Source: an uncultured Eubacterium sp.
GTDB lineage: Bacteria > Bacillota > Clostridia > Lachnospirales > Lachnospiraceae
NCBI GenBank assembly: GCA_947178105.1
Contig: CAMWXD010000001.1
Location: forward strand, 62,001 to 126,000
Direction: 5' to 3'
DNA: 64,000 bases
Shown here: positions 24,452 to 32,743 of the stretch, one piece after another
How the letters are laid out: every line of letters begins with the position of its first letter
How positions within the stretch are numbered: position 1 is the stretch's first letter
Notes under the pieces: model-generated
What the model was told of the DNA's origin: nothing
Seen by the model: only the letters and a program-made list of their open reading frames with translations
The model's database searches: none
Position numbers and translations under genes: made by a program

Positions 24452-25883
24452 ATACAAAACTTCCTACTGCATTAAGGTACACACTATTATTATTCTGAAT
24501 GAATACACGATATCTGCATGATTCTGGAATAGAAAACGTATGTGATGCTGTTCCATTTCTACCTACTACATAATATGCATTACCATGATCATCCATAATT
24601 CCCAAATGAAACTCTTTATTCATAGGAGTTACTGTAACAGATGCACCTAATTTCTGACTTGTTGTTACATAATATTCTCCACTCACATATCGTGTATTTG
24701 GATTAATATACCAGTCAATATTATATTGAATTCCAGCAGCAAATGACACAACATCTTTATCCGGTGCAGAAACAATCTGAAGTCCTTCCGTATCCAAATC
24801 TTCTATCCGGCAATGATATTCTATCATTCCATCTTCTGCAACAACTGACCTAACCGAAGCCCCTTCCCGCACATTCACATAATTCTCTGTATCCTGATAA
24901 ACCACATTATGTAAATCAGCCACCGTCTTGCCTGATGCATACGCTGTTGTCCCTGACGCAAAGATAAACGCCAGTCCAAGCGCTGCTGTTACCAGCCTTC
25001 CTGCTGATTTCATTAACTTATACTTTTTCACAAATTCCACTCTCCTATCAATCATTTTTTTGTCTAAGCATAAGGCTGAGACAAAGGCACTGTTTACTTG
25101 CTTTTTCTTATCATCGGGAATCAGTTTTGCGATATTATCAAAGTATGCTTTTGCATTTTGCAGATTGCCGGACGCCTCCAGAGCTTCCAGATCCGCCATG
25201 CACTCGCTCCAAAAATTGATCTTTCTGACAAGGATCCATGTAGCAGGATTAAAGCAGTGCAGCATCATGATAAATACAGAGAAGGCTTTCATGCCCAGAT
25301 CTTTATGCTTTCGGTGTGACAGCTCGTGAAAAAAAATCAGCTCCAGCTCTTCTTTTGAATAATCCCGTTCCGGCAGCAGCAGCCGGGGACGTATCCAACC
25401 TATCACACATGGCATTTCAATATCTACATTGCGGTTCAGCGGCAGCTTGTGCTTCTTTACTTTCAGCTTTTCGCATACCATGCTGTATGTCCTGACAGCA
25501 ACCGGATCAAACTCCGGGAGGTTATCCGCCAGCTTTCTTCTCCACTGTAAACGGTCGTTTATCTGATAGGCAATCAAAAAAATCACGGCGATTACCCAAA
25601 GAATCGCAAACAGCCACAGCTTTTCCGAGAGCTCTCCGGTTCTCGCAAAAACCAGCTTCCATACTCCTTTGCGTCCTTGAAATCCGCTTCGGTAAGTAAG
25701 CAGGATTGATACATACCCAATCGGCAGCAGATACAGGAAACAAATAAAACGCAATGTTGTGTAGACCAATTTTGCATCTGCAATCATAAAAAAGCCCCGC
25801 AATAGCCACCATACAAAAAACAGCAGGGTACTTGTCGCGGAGCTGATCAAGACAGCGAAAAATAATTGATTAATCAAGCTCAT
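24438..25883 (-). CDS. BlaR1/MecR1-type M56 sensor peptidase
   Basis: A 481-residue membrane zinc protease. Four hydrophobic segments lie in the N-terminal 330 residues. The M56 zinc motif FFHELSHRKH is near residue 190, with a downstream Glu in FWSECMADLEA. After the last membrane segment (about 312-328) comes an extracellular domain of about 150 residues that is not the penicillin-binding domain of BlaR1: no SxxK/KTG motifs, but a beta-rich stretch with TENYVNVREGASV and SHTFSIPESCRYRVFIQ. The signal sensed is therefore not evidently a beta-lactam. The ATG at 25883 overlaps the blaI-like gene by 14 bases, and the two form a regulator pair. Confidence 0.85.
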   Translation of the reverse strand: MSLINQLFFAVLISSATSTLLFFVWWLLRGFFMIADAKLVYTTLRFICFLYLLPIGYVSILLTYRSGFQGRKGVWKLVFARTGELSEKLWLFAILWVIAVIFLIAYQINDRLQWRRKLADNLPEFDPVAVRTYSMVCEKLKVKKHKLPLNRNVDIEMPCVIGWIRPRLLLPERDYSKEELELIFFHELSHRKHKDLGMKAFSVFIMMLHCFNPATWILVRKINFWSECMADLEALEASGNLQNAKAYFDNIAKLIPDDKKKQVNSAFVSALCLDKKMIDRRVEFVKKYKLMKSAGRLVTAALGLAFIFASGTTAYASGKTVADLHNVVYQDTENYVNVREGASVRSVVAEDGMIEYHCRIEDLDTEGLQIVSAPDKDVVSFAAGIQYNIDWYINPNTRYVSGEYYVTTSQKLGASVTVTPMNKEFHLGIMDDHGNAYYVVGRNGTASHTFSIPESCRYRVFIQNNNSVYLNAVGSFVYENK

Positions 25884-26250
25884 CAATTTTTTTCTTAAGT
25901 TCCTTTCGCTCTGATTCGCTCAGCATGTCCTTCTTTCCAAATAATCCACATACAAATGAAGACATACTGCCTCCATTCCAAAACTGAACGTAATCCTTTA
26001 ACACATCGTCTTTGTATTCTTCTTTGTCAACTAATGGCTGATAATAGAAACATCTTCCTTTCCGATACATCTTTAAATAATCTTTCTTTACAAGTCGTGC
26101 AAGGAATGTTGATACTGTTTGCGTTTTCCAGTTCTTGCCATGCTGTGAATTGACCATTTCTGTGATCTCCTGCATCGATAATTCCTGCGGACTGTCCCAT
26201 ACACACTTCATGACAACCTTTTCACAATCTGTAATTTCCTTTGCTCTCAT
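25870..26250 (-). CDS. BlaI/MecI-family repressor
   Basis: A 126-residue winged-helix repressor. It begins MRAKEITDCEKVVMKCVW, the usual BlaI N-terminus, with the recognition helix region TVSTFLARLVKKDYL (about 45-60) and a C-terminal dimerisation helix with ESERKELKKKIDELD. BlaI-type repressors dimerise on TACTACA-type palindromes and are inactivated after cleavage triggered by the partner M56 protease. The start at 26250 has AAAGGATGGAGG in front; a longer frame to 26310 lacks one. It is the first gene of the unit. Confidence 0.87.
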   Translation of the reverse strand: MRAKEITDCEKVVMKCVWDSPQELSMQEITEMVNSQHGKNWKTQTVSTFLARLVKKDYLKMYRKGRCFYYQPLVDKEEYKDDVLKDYVQFWNGGSMSSFVCGLFGKKDMLSESERKELKKKIDELD

Positions 26251-26280
26251 ACCTCCATCCTTTCTCAACCGTAGCAATAA

Positions 26281-26414
26281 TCTACTACATTTGCTGGTTG
26301 CTTTCAACATTTATTTGTGGCTATAGTTTTAAAGCGCATAAGCGTGTTTAGCTATTTTAAAAAATATAACCGATTGCGTGTTCTTAGTATAGCTGAAAAA
26401 AAGCCAGAAAACAA
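26281..26414 (-). promoter_or_regulatory. Promoter and possible BlaI half-site
   Basis: Minus-strand TTGTTT (26409-26414), 17-base spacer and TATACT (26386-26391) give a promoter about 135 bases upstream of the repressor gene. TGTAGTAG (26282-26289) in the leader matches one arm of the BlaI operator. No perfect palindrome is visible. The rest of 26415-26582 is AT-rich spacer in which I see no gene. Confidence 0.4.
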
Positions 26415-26582
26415 GAGTATTTTACACATATTTTAAATGTTTTTTCAAATATACACAATTTTTTTGTCAGAACTTACGTTTGTACAGCAACTACTATTGT
26501 ATCTAAAAAAATACAATCCGCATAATACCCAGTTTTTCCAAAACGATCTATCTACTATCCTATATGGTACGAAACCCGCTGT

Positions 26583-27764
26583 TTATGCCAATACAAGCTT
26601 TAAAATCCGCTCTGTCGCATGTCCGTCACAGGACGCCATAAAACGCTGCCGGAATTCCCGAACCCGCTGCGGGTCGAACTGGGATTCGAGCTGCCGGATC
26701 TGGCTGATCAGTTCCTCGTTCGTCCGTACGACAGGCCCTGGCGCAAGCTCATAATAGTCATAGTAAAATCCCCGCCAGTCAAAATAGCCTTCCAGGTCAT
26801 ATGCAAAAAACAGCATCGGCTTTTCAAAAAGCGAATATTCAAAAACAAGCGAGGAATAGTCGGAGATACACACGTCGCTGACGCAAAGCAGCTCCTCGAT
26901 CGACAGCTCCTTGGTCACATCCTTTGCAAAATCCGCACAGCTCTGCGGGATCTTCGGCGGGCTTTTGACAAACGGATGGTGCTTTACGACGAGCACATAG
27001 TCCTGTCCTAGCGCCTGTTTCAGCATCTGTACGTCAAGCAGCCCAGGCGAGTACGCTTCCTTTGCCTGTCCGCGAAAGGTCGGCGCGTACAAAAGGACTT
27101 TCCTGCCGGCTGCAAAAGGCACGCACTGCGCAAAATGCGTTCTTGCCGCTTCCAAAAACCGTCTTTGAAAAAATACATCCGTACGGCTCACGCCCGTCGG
27201 CAGCAGGCATCCCGTATGCCCCTGCAGCAGCATCGCTTCTTCATACGCCCACGCAATATCTGGGCTTGAGAGCGTCACGTACGTCGTATTGCCATAATAA
27301 GGATATTTGCGCATTTCTTCCGCTGTTTCTCCATATTTTAATTCCGCCGTACTGAACCCAAACCGTTTAAACGCCCCGCAGGCGTGCCATGTCTGCGTCA
27401 GGATGGTTTCGCTGCGCATCGGGATACTGCCGATCACATTGCAGCCTTCGTTTAAAAAGACATATTTGGCGTCGGCAAGGTCTTTGAGCATCGCCGTACA
27501 GCGCCTGAGGTACGAAAGCCTGCCCACAAACCCGCTCCGCAGACAATGCGTGTGTATACGGTATCTTTTATCTTTTTTTAATTTTTTATACAATAGCTGG
27601 AAGCTGGCGGAAATCCTTGGTTCCCTTACTTCTACAAACAGCACCTTATCGTTTTGCACAGGCTTTCTTGCATGGATGCTGTAGATCCCGTTAAAAACAA
27701 TACGAAAGGTTACAAACTTGACTGCCCCCGAAACTGCTTTTTTTATTTTATTTACACTTAACAT
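26583..27764 (-). CDS. CDP-glycerol/ribitol phosphotransferase family protein (TagB/TarF type)
   Basis: A 393-residue membrane-associated polymerase-type enzyme of the teichoic-acid glycerophosphotransferase family. Motifs: QTWHACGAFKRFGF (about 124-137, catalytic His), VVKHHPF (about 255) and ISDYSSLVFEYSLFEKP (about 300-316), which binds the CDP-alditol. It adds polyol-phosphate units to a lipid-linked surface polymer; which polyol is not visible. It starts 1 base after the stop of the TarJ gene, so it is coupled to CDP-ribitol synthesis. Last gene of the cluster. Confidence 0.87.
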   Translation of the reverse strand: MLSVNKIKKAVSGAVKFVTFRIVFNGIYSIHARKPVQNDKVLFVEVREPRISASFQLLYKKLKKDKRYRIHTHCLRSGFVGRLSYLRRCTAMLKDLADAKYVFLNEGCNVIGSIPMRSETILTQTWHACGAFKRFGFSTAELKYGETAEEMRKYPYYGNTTYVTLSSPDIAWAYEEAMLLQGHTGCLLPTGVSRTDVFFQRRFLEAARTHFAQCVPFAAGRKVLLYAPTFRGQAKEAYSPGLLDVQMLKQALGQDYVLVVKHHPFVKSPPKIPQSCADFAKDVTKELSIEELLCVSDVCISDYSSLVFEYSLFEKPMLFFAYDLEGYFDWRGFYYDYYELAPGPVVRTNEELISQIRQLESQFDPQRVREFRQRFMASCDGHATERILKLVLA

Positions 27765-27765
27765 C

Positions 27766-28791
27766 CTACACCTCCCATGCCATTACCGTTTTCCCCATCA
27801 GCTTATGGATATCCGCCTCAAAGGCGCAGCGGATATCCTTGATATCCCGCACGACAAATTCCTCTCCGACGATATTTTCCAGATAGGACAGGATGTGGGG
27901 ATGCGTCTCGTACAATTCCATCAGCCCTTCAAAGTCTGCACGCCCGCTGCGGCTGCTGCCAATGACACGCAGCCCCTTTTCCAGTATCATCCGGGTGTCG
28001 ATCGGCACCAGCTCTTCGGATACCCCAAGCAGCCCGATCGTCCCCTCTGGACGGATATGCCCGATGATCTGGCTGACCGCAGACTGCGCGCCCGATCCGC
28101 CTACACATTCGAGCGCATGGTCAAATGCAAAATCCTCATTTAATTGTGAGGATAAAAACACCTCGTCCGCAAACGTAAAATAACTCAGCTTTTCCTCATG
28201 GACACCGACCACATATACTTTTGTATCCGGGCACATCTCATGCAGCAGCAGCGCCGTAATATACCCAAGATTGCCGTCTCCCCACACAGCCGCTTCCTCC
28301 CTGCGCCCATGCGCGGTAAAAAGCCAGCGCTGCAAAGCATGGTAACTGACGCTCACCAGCTCTGTAAACGCTGCCACAGACGGATGGATCCTGCCCGGCA
28401 GGCGGATCACGCGGTCATGGGTGGACTGCACATATTCCTGCAAAAATCCATCTGTGCCGCTTGCGCGAAAGCCTGAGCTGCGCAGATAGTTTTCAGCGAT
28501 AAACGCATCCTGCTCCACGGGCAGGTTTGGAATCATCACAACCTCTTCCCCTGTCTGAAAATTGCCGGCAGGGTCATAGACCACTCTGCCCACCGCTTCA
28601 TGGATCAGCGCCATCGGCAGCTTAATACGCAGGATTTCCTCTGCGCGGGCGCCCTGGTAATACCTCTGGTCTGCGTTGCAGATCGACAGGCGTGTCGGAC
28701 GCACGAGCAGGTGCCGCTCATCCAGCTCTATTTCATGAAAGACGGCTTCAAACTGGCGCGGCCGCTTCAACTGATATACAGTATTTAACAT
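27766..28791 (-). CDS. tarJ: Ribulose-5-phosphate reductase, TarJ-like
   Basis: A 341-residue medium-chain dehydrogenase of the zinc alcohol dehydrogenase fold. The catalytic zinc Cys-x-x-Asp is in LSICNADQRYY (about 37-47), and the Rossmann loop is WGDGNLGYITALL (about 170-182). TarJ reduces ribulose-5-phosphate to ribitol-5-phosphate with NADPH; TarI then makes CDP-ribitol. The next gene upstream is a TarI-like cytidylyltransferase, which strongly supports this reading. GAGGATG ribosome binding site. Confidence 0.85.
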   Translation of the reverse strand: MLNTVYQLKRPRQFEAVFHEIELDERHLLVRPTRLSICNADQRYYQGARAEEILRIKLPMALIHEAVGRVVYDPAGNFQTGEEVVMIPNLPVEQDAFIAENYLRSSGFRASGTDGFLQEYVQSTHDRVIRLPGRIHPSVAAFTELVSVSYHALQRWLFTAHGRREEAAVWGDGNLGYITALLLHEMCPDTKVYVVGVHEEKLSYFTFADEVFLSSQLNEDFAFDHALECVGGSGAQSAVSQIIGHIRPEGTIGLLGVSEELVPIDTRMILEKGLRVIGSSRSGRADFEGLMELYETHPHILSYLENIVGEEFVVRDIKDIRCAFEADIHKLMGKTVMAWEV

Positions 28792-28830
28792 AAGTTCATC
28801 CTCTTCAACATCATACGGAGCCAGACAATC

Positions 28831-29559
28831 TCAAACGATCAAAGACTCTGCCACTTTCAAATCATACGGATATGTGATTTTAATATTTGAGACTTCTCCC
28901 TGCACGAGCCGCACTTCCTCGCCCTTGATCACAAAAATCTTGCACGCGTCTGTCAGGATCTCTTTTTCCTGTGCCGTCAAAGATTCGTAGACCCGTTTGA
29001 GCTTTTTTGCCTTAAACGACTGCGGCGTCTGTCCCTGGTACATGACAGAGCGGTCTGGGATATCGGAAATAACCGTATGCGATATGCTCTGCACGATCGT
29101 ATCCGTAGCCGGGATCACCGTATCGCAGGCGCCGTATTCCTGTGCCGCCTGTATATTTTCCTCCAGGATCCGGTGTGTCACAAACGGGCGTACGGAATCA
29201 TGCGTGACGATCACCGTCTCCTCGTCCAGCAGCTCCTGCTGCTCCAGATACCGGATCGAGTTCATAATCGTCTCATTGCGCGTATTGCCTCCTTCCAGCA
29301 CTACAATACGCTCTTTCATCGGAATATATTTTTGAATCAGGTCTTTTGTATAACGGATCCACTGCTTTGGGGACAAGACAAGCACCTGGTCAAAGCCCGG
29401 ATGCACTGCAAATTTTTCCAATACAAGCACAAGAATCGGTTTTCCCGCTATTTCCATAAACTGCTTCGGCTTTTCCACATTTCCCATACGCGCCCCGACT
29501 CCGCCTGCGAGGACGACGCCATAAACATTCTTCTTTTCGCTGCTGCCATTTTCACTCAT
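28831..29559 (-). CDS. tarI: Ribitol-5-phosphate cytidylyltransferase, TarI-like
   Basis: A 242-residue IspD/TarI-family enzyme transferring CMP from CTP to an alditol phosphate. The CTP loop is VLAGGVGARMGNVEKPKQF (about residues 15-34); THDSVRPFV (about 113) and the late NIKITYPYDLKVAE are family motifs. Its place next to tarJ separates it from the isoprenoid enzyme IspD. Product CDP-ribitol would feed the glycerophosphotransferase-family proteins of this cluster. A second paralogue lies at 38940-39710. Confidence 0.85.
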   Translation of the reverse strand: MSENGSSEKKNVYGVVLAGGVGARMGNVEKPKQFMEIAGKPILVLVLEKFAVHPGFDQVLVLSPKQWIRYTKDLIQKYIPMKERIVVLEGGNTRNETIMNSIRYLEQQELLDEETVIVTHDSVRPFVTHRILEENIQAAQEYGACDTVIPATDTIVQSISHTVISDIPDRSVMYQGQTPQSFKAKKLKRVYESLTAQEKEILTDACKIFVIKGEEVRLVQGEVSNIKITYPYDLKVAESLIV

Positions 29560-29643
29560 ATCTTCCTATCCCCCATCTGCCTGCTGTTATCATTTACGCT
29601 CCTATCTGATTTGCTGCATTTATGCTTCCATTTATACTTCCAT

Positions 29644-30765
29644 TTATACTTCCATCCGATCTGCCAAACGCTTTGTAACGTTTCCGTCACATGCCGACAT
29701 ATACGCCTTGTAAAACGCTTCTGTCTCGGCTGCTGCCGCAGCGCCGTCTGCGAGCACGCGCATCACCTCGTCCGCAAGCTCCTCCTGCCTTGTCACAATC
29801 GTGCCCGGCAGCTTTTGGTAATCCAGGTAAAATCCCCGTTCCACTCCGTATGCTTCCATATCCGGCGCATAAAACAGCATTGGCTTTTTATAAATACTGT
29901 ACTCAAAAATAATCGACGAATAATCCGTTATCAGCAAATCGGTGACCGGAAGAAGCTGGTCGGTGGTCAGGGTACTGTTATCGTATGGGTATTTTTTTAT
30001 CAGATGCGGGTGTACTTTGATGATGACAAAGATCTCCTCCGGGAGCTGCCTGCTCATTTTCAGGATATCCTCATACTGTTCCAGCTTCGGATCTGACGGA
30101 TGTCCGCGGAACGTAGGCGCCCAGAGCACGATTTTTTTCCCGTTTGCCTGCGGATGCGCCTTTAGAAACCGTTCCCTGCACGCCCGCTGATAAGATTTTT
30201 TAAAATATTTATCTGTCCGGCACACTCCAAGCGGCGCAAAGACGTCTTTTGGCAGGCGCATCGCACTTTGAAAATGCGGCGCGCATCCGGGTGCGCTGAC
30301 CGTTACGAGGCCATAATTGCGAAATACATTGCCTTTATAAAACGACGGTATATCGCCCTGCGTATCATAGCCGAATTTTTTAAACGCGCCGCAGCCATGC
30401 CATAGCTGGATCACCGTCGTCTCCCTGCGCTTTTTGCATGACGCCACAGGCAGAAAATTATCACAGATTACGACATACTCTGCCCGCGCATAGGCGTTCA
30501 TAAAATGGATCATTCGAAAAAAAAGCCGCACAAACGAAATATTCTGATAATCGTCATAGATCTCCACGATCTTTTTATTTCCTCTGCGCTTTAACTCCCG
30601 CACAAGCGGTTCCATGCTTGGCGGCACGCTCCCGTGGTGTGCATCCGCAAATACGACAAGCCCTTTTTCAATCTGCTTCGGCTTTCGTACCTGATATACA
30701 AGCGGAAGCAGCACATTCTGTATCGCCATTTTCACATACTGTCTCGCCACAATTTTTAACTGCAT
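29644..30765 (-). CDS. CDP-glycerol/ribitol phosphotransferase family protein (second copy)
   Basis: A 373-residue enzyme of the TagB/TarF/TarL family. Catalytic motifs: TVIQLWHGCGAFKKFGYDTQ (about 115-134), ASTF-like APTFRGHPSD, VIIKVHPHL, and ITDYSSIIFEYSIYKKP (about 270-286). Shorter than true polymerases of the TagF type, so perhaps a primase. It precedes the tarI gene by 84 bases and follows the pyruvyl-transferase fusion by 19 bases. With the family members at 26583-27764 and 39729-41471 it suggests a polymer built in at least three steps. Confidence 0.87.
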   Translation of the reverse strand: MQLKIVARQYVKMAIQNVLLPLVYQVRKPKQIEKGLVVFADAHHGSVPPSMEPLVRELKRRGNKKIVEIYDDYQNISFVRLFFRMIHFMNAYARAEYVVICDNFLPVASCKKRRETTVIQLWHGCGAFKKFGYDTQGDIPSFYKGNVFRNYGLVTVSAPGCAPHFQSAMRLPKDVFAPLGVCRTDKYFKKSYQRACRERFLKAHPQANGKKIVLWAPTFRGHPSDPKLEQYEDILKMSRQLPEEIFVIIKVHPHLIKKYPYDNSTLTTDQLLPVTDLLITDYSSIIFEYSIYKKPMLFYAPDMEAYGVERGFYLDYQKLPGTIVTRQEELADEVMRVLADGAAAAAETEAFYKAYMSACDGNVTKRLADRMEV

Positions 30766-30784
30766 TTTTCATTTCTTCCTTTTT

Positions 30785-32743
30785 CTAGCGGATCACAATG
30801 GTATATCCTGCTTCATACCAGCTTTCCAGTTCCTTCACGGACAGATACGAGGTCGCGACCCAGTCCACGCCCAGCTCCAACGCCCGCAGCACATCCGTAT
30901 AACGGTTGTACGTAAACAGGCAGGATTTTAGCTTCTGCTTTTTTAAATAAGCCATGACTTCCTCATCCAGCGCTTCTTTCGGCATCGACACCCACGCGAT
31001 CCCCCGCTTTTTGCAGAACTTCCCGATTGCGTCCAAAGTAATGTTTTTCTCCTGCCGTACCTGCTTTGGCGGCACATAATACATGACCTGCACCAAAAGC
31101 CCCGCTTCCTGCACCGTCTCCACATCGTATTTGCTTTGCAGGCGCAGCAGCAAATGCTCCTTCCAGTCCGCCCCTGCTTCGCAAAGCGCCTGTAGCTGCC
31201 CGATTATCTGAGCCAACGCTTCTTTATTCGGCTTTCCGATATCCAGGATCAGCTTCCAGTCGCCTTCCATGCCGCGCATCCGGGCAAACAACTGTGCGGC
31301 ATCCATCGTCTCATAGCTTCCATACATCCGGCATTTCATAAACGTCTCATAATCCATGCCCTTTTGATACCTCTGCGGATCCGCGCCCAGCTTTTCAAGC
31401 GTCCCTTTTGACCAGCCATTGACACAGACCAGCTTCTGCTGCATCGGCATATCTTGTGCCAGTGCCGTATCCTGTACCGTCAGACGCAGATCCGCCTCAA
31501 AGATCTGAAAGCCGCCTTCCAGTGCGCCCGCAAGCCCCTGCGGCGTATTCATATTTGTATAGCGCATACTGATGCCGCCGAGGGCGGCTGCCACAAGGCG
31601 CCCTGACCAGCCCGCCGGCTTTTTCAGATGCTGGGCCCGGTTTTTCTTCCAGGCTGCGCGCCCGTAGCGGCGGATAAACTTTTTAAGCGGCTTTTGCACG
31701 CTGTTTTTCAGCGCCGCCGGGCATGGCTGAACTCCCTGTGCCAGGCTGTCTGTCAGGCACTGTACGATTTGATCCGGCGTAAACTGCCCGCTTGTTAAAA
31801 AGCGTTCCGGGCAGCCGATCCGCTCGCCCCAGAACACCATTTTGTCATTCCATACAAGCCCGACGCTCACAATACCAAGCGCATAGGCAATAATATTTGC
31901 GTGCATCCGGCAGGCTATGACCCCTTGATAACCAGCGATCGTCTGCACCAGCTCGCTGCTCTGCACCGGCCTTGGCGCAAGCAGCGTGTCCGCCTCGCCT
32001 TCCCTGCCCATATACCGCAGTACCTCCAGCGCAAAGTCATAGTCTGAGCGCAGCCCGTTTACAAATAACTGCCATGCATATCCGCGCCGTTCCAGCTCCT
32101 TGGCAATCCCCTGCCACAGCTCCAACTGGAATTCACGCGTGACCTGCGGGATGCCGTAATCTTCAAAAATACGGTACCGCACAATCCCAAGCCCGATCAC
32201 CTGAGACTGTGCGTCCTTTTGTATGCCATATGCCTGCGGTGTAAAGACCGCCGGGTCTACCGCCATCGTTCCGGCGGCGCTGTCCTTTAGATAATCCCTC
32301 CGCAGCGTTTCCAGGTCGTCCCGGACAGAAATGCCTTTGACGCAGTCATAACGCAGCGCCTGCGCAAGCCGGATGCACCGCGCATCCCCGGCGTCATAGC
32401 CCTCGACGCCGACGCTGTTAAAATAGACCGGAATCCCGCATTCCTGAGCAAGCGCCAAAAGCTCCGGCACATGCCTGTAAAACTCTTCCTGGCGGTATTT
32501 GATAATGCCGCCGCCGTCAAAAAGCATCAGGTCTGCCTGCCTTGCCAGCTCATAATCCTCGCTCTGGATGTCATAATGCTGCAATACATAATGCTGGCGG
32601 GCAAGGCGCGGAAGCGCCTGCCTGACCAGATATTCGGTATTATCCGCAATCACCTGGTCGCCCAGGTTGCGGTTTACAATCTGTACAAATAAAATACAGA
32701 CTTTCTTACGGTAAATCCGTTTGCGATAAGGCCGTTTAAACAT
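30785..32743 (-). CDS. Pyruvyl-transferase-family protein fused to a GDPD-like domain
   Basis: A 652-residue two-domain protein. Residues about 14-385 form a CsaB-like polysaccharide pyruvyl transferase domain (NRNLGDQVIADNTEYL near the start, DLMLFDGGGIIKY about 70, and the family's ACRMHANIIAYALG about 280). Residues about 392-652 resemble a glycerophosphodiester phosphodiesterase barrel: NMNTPQGLAGALEGGFQIFE then ADLRLT parallels the NT..A...A.E.G...E.D..LT motif, and DWVATSYL near the end parallels its last strands. The His-Arg dyad that starts the GDPD active site is not seen, so this half may bind rather than cut. The start overlaps the upstream nucleotidase gene by 8 bases. The fusion is unusual. 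Confidence 0.7.
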   Translation of the reverse strand: MFKRPYRKRIYRKKVCILFVQIVNRNLGDQVIADNTEYLVRQALPRLARQHYVLQHYDIQSEDYELARQADLMLFDGGGIIKYRQEEFYRHVPELLALAQECGIPVYFNSVGVEGYDAGDARCIRLAQALRYDCVKGISVRDDLETLRRDYLKDSAAGTMAVDPAVFTPQAYGIQKDAQSQVIGLGIVRYRIFEDYGIPQVTREFQLELWQGIAKELERRGYAWQLFVNGLRSDYDFALEVLRYMGREGEADTLLAPRPVQSSELVQTIAGYQGVIACRMHANIIAYALGIVSVGLVWNDKMVFWGERIGCPERFLTSGQFTPDQIVQCLTDSLAQGVQPCPAALKNSVQKPLKKFIRRYGRAAWKKNRAQHLKKPAGWSGRLVAAALGGISMRYTNMNTPQGLAGALEGGFQIFEADLRLTVQDTALAQDMPMQQKLVCVNGWSKGTLEKLGADPQRYQKGMDYETFMKCRMYGSYETMDAAQLFARMRGMEGDWKLILDIGKPNKEALAQIIGQLQALCEAGADWKEHLLLRLQSKYDVETVQEAGLLVQVMYYVPPKQVRQEKNITLDAIGKFCKKRGIAWVSMPKEALDEEVMAYLKKQKLKSCLFTYNRYTDVLRALELGVDWVATSYLSVKELESWYEAGYTIVIR

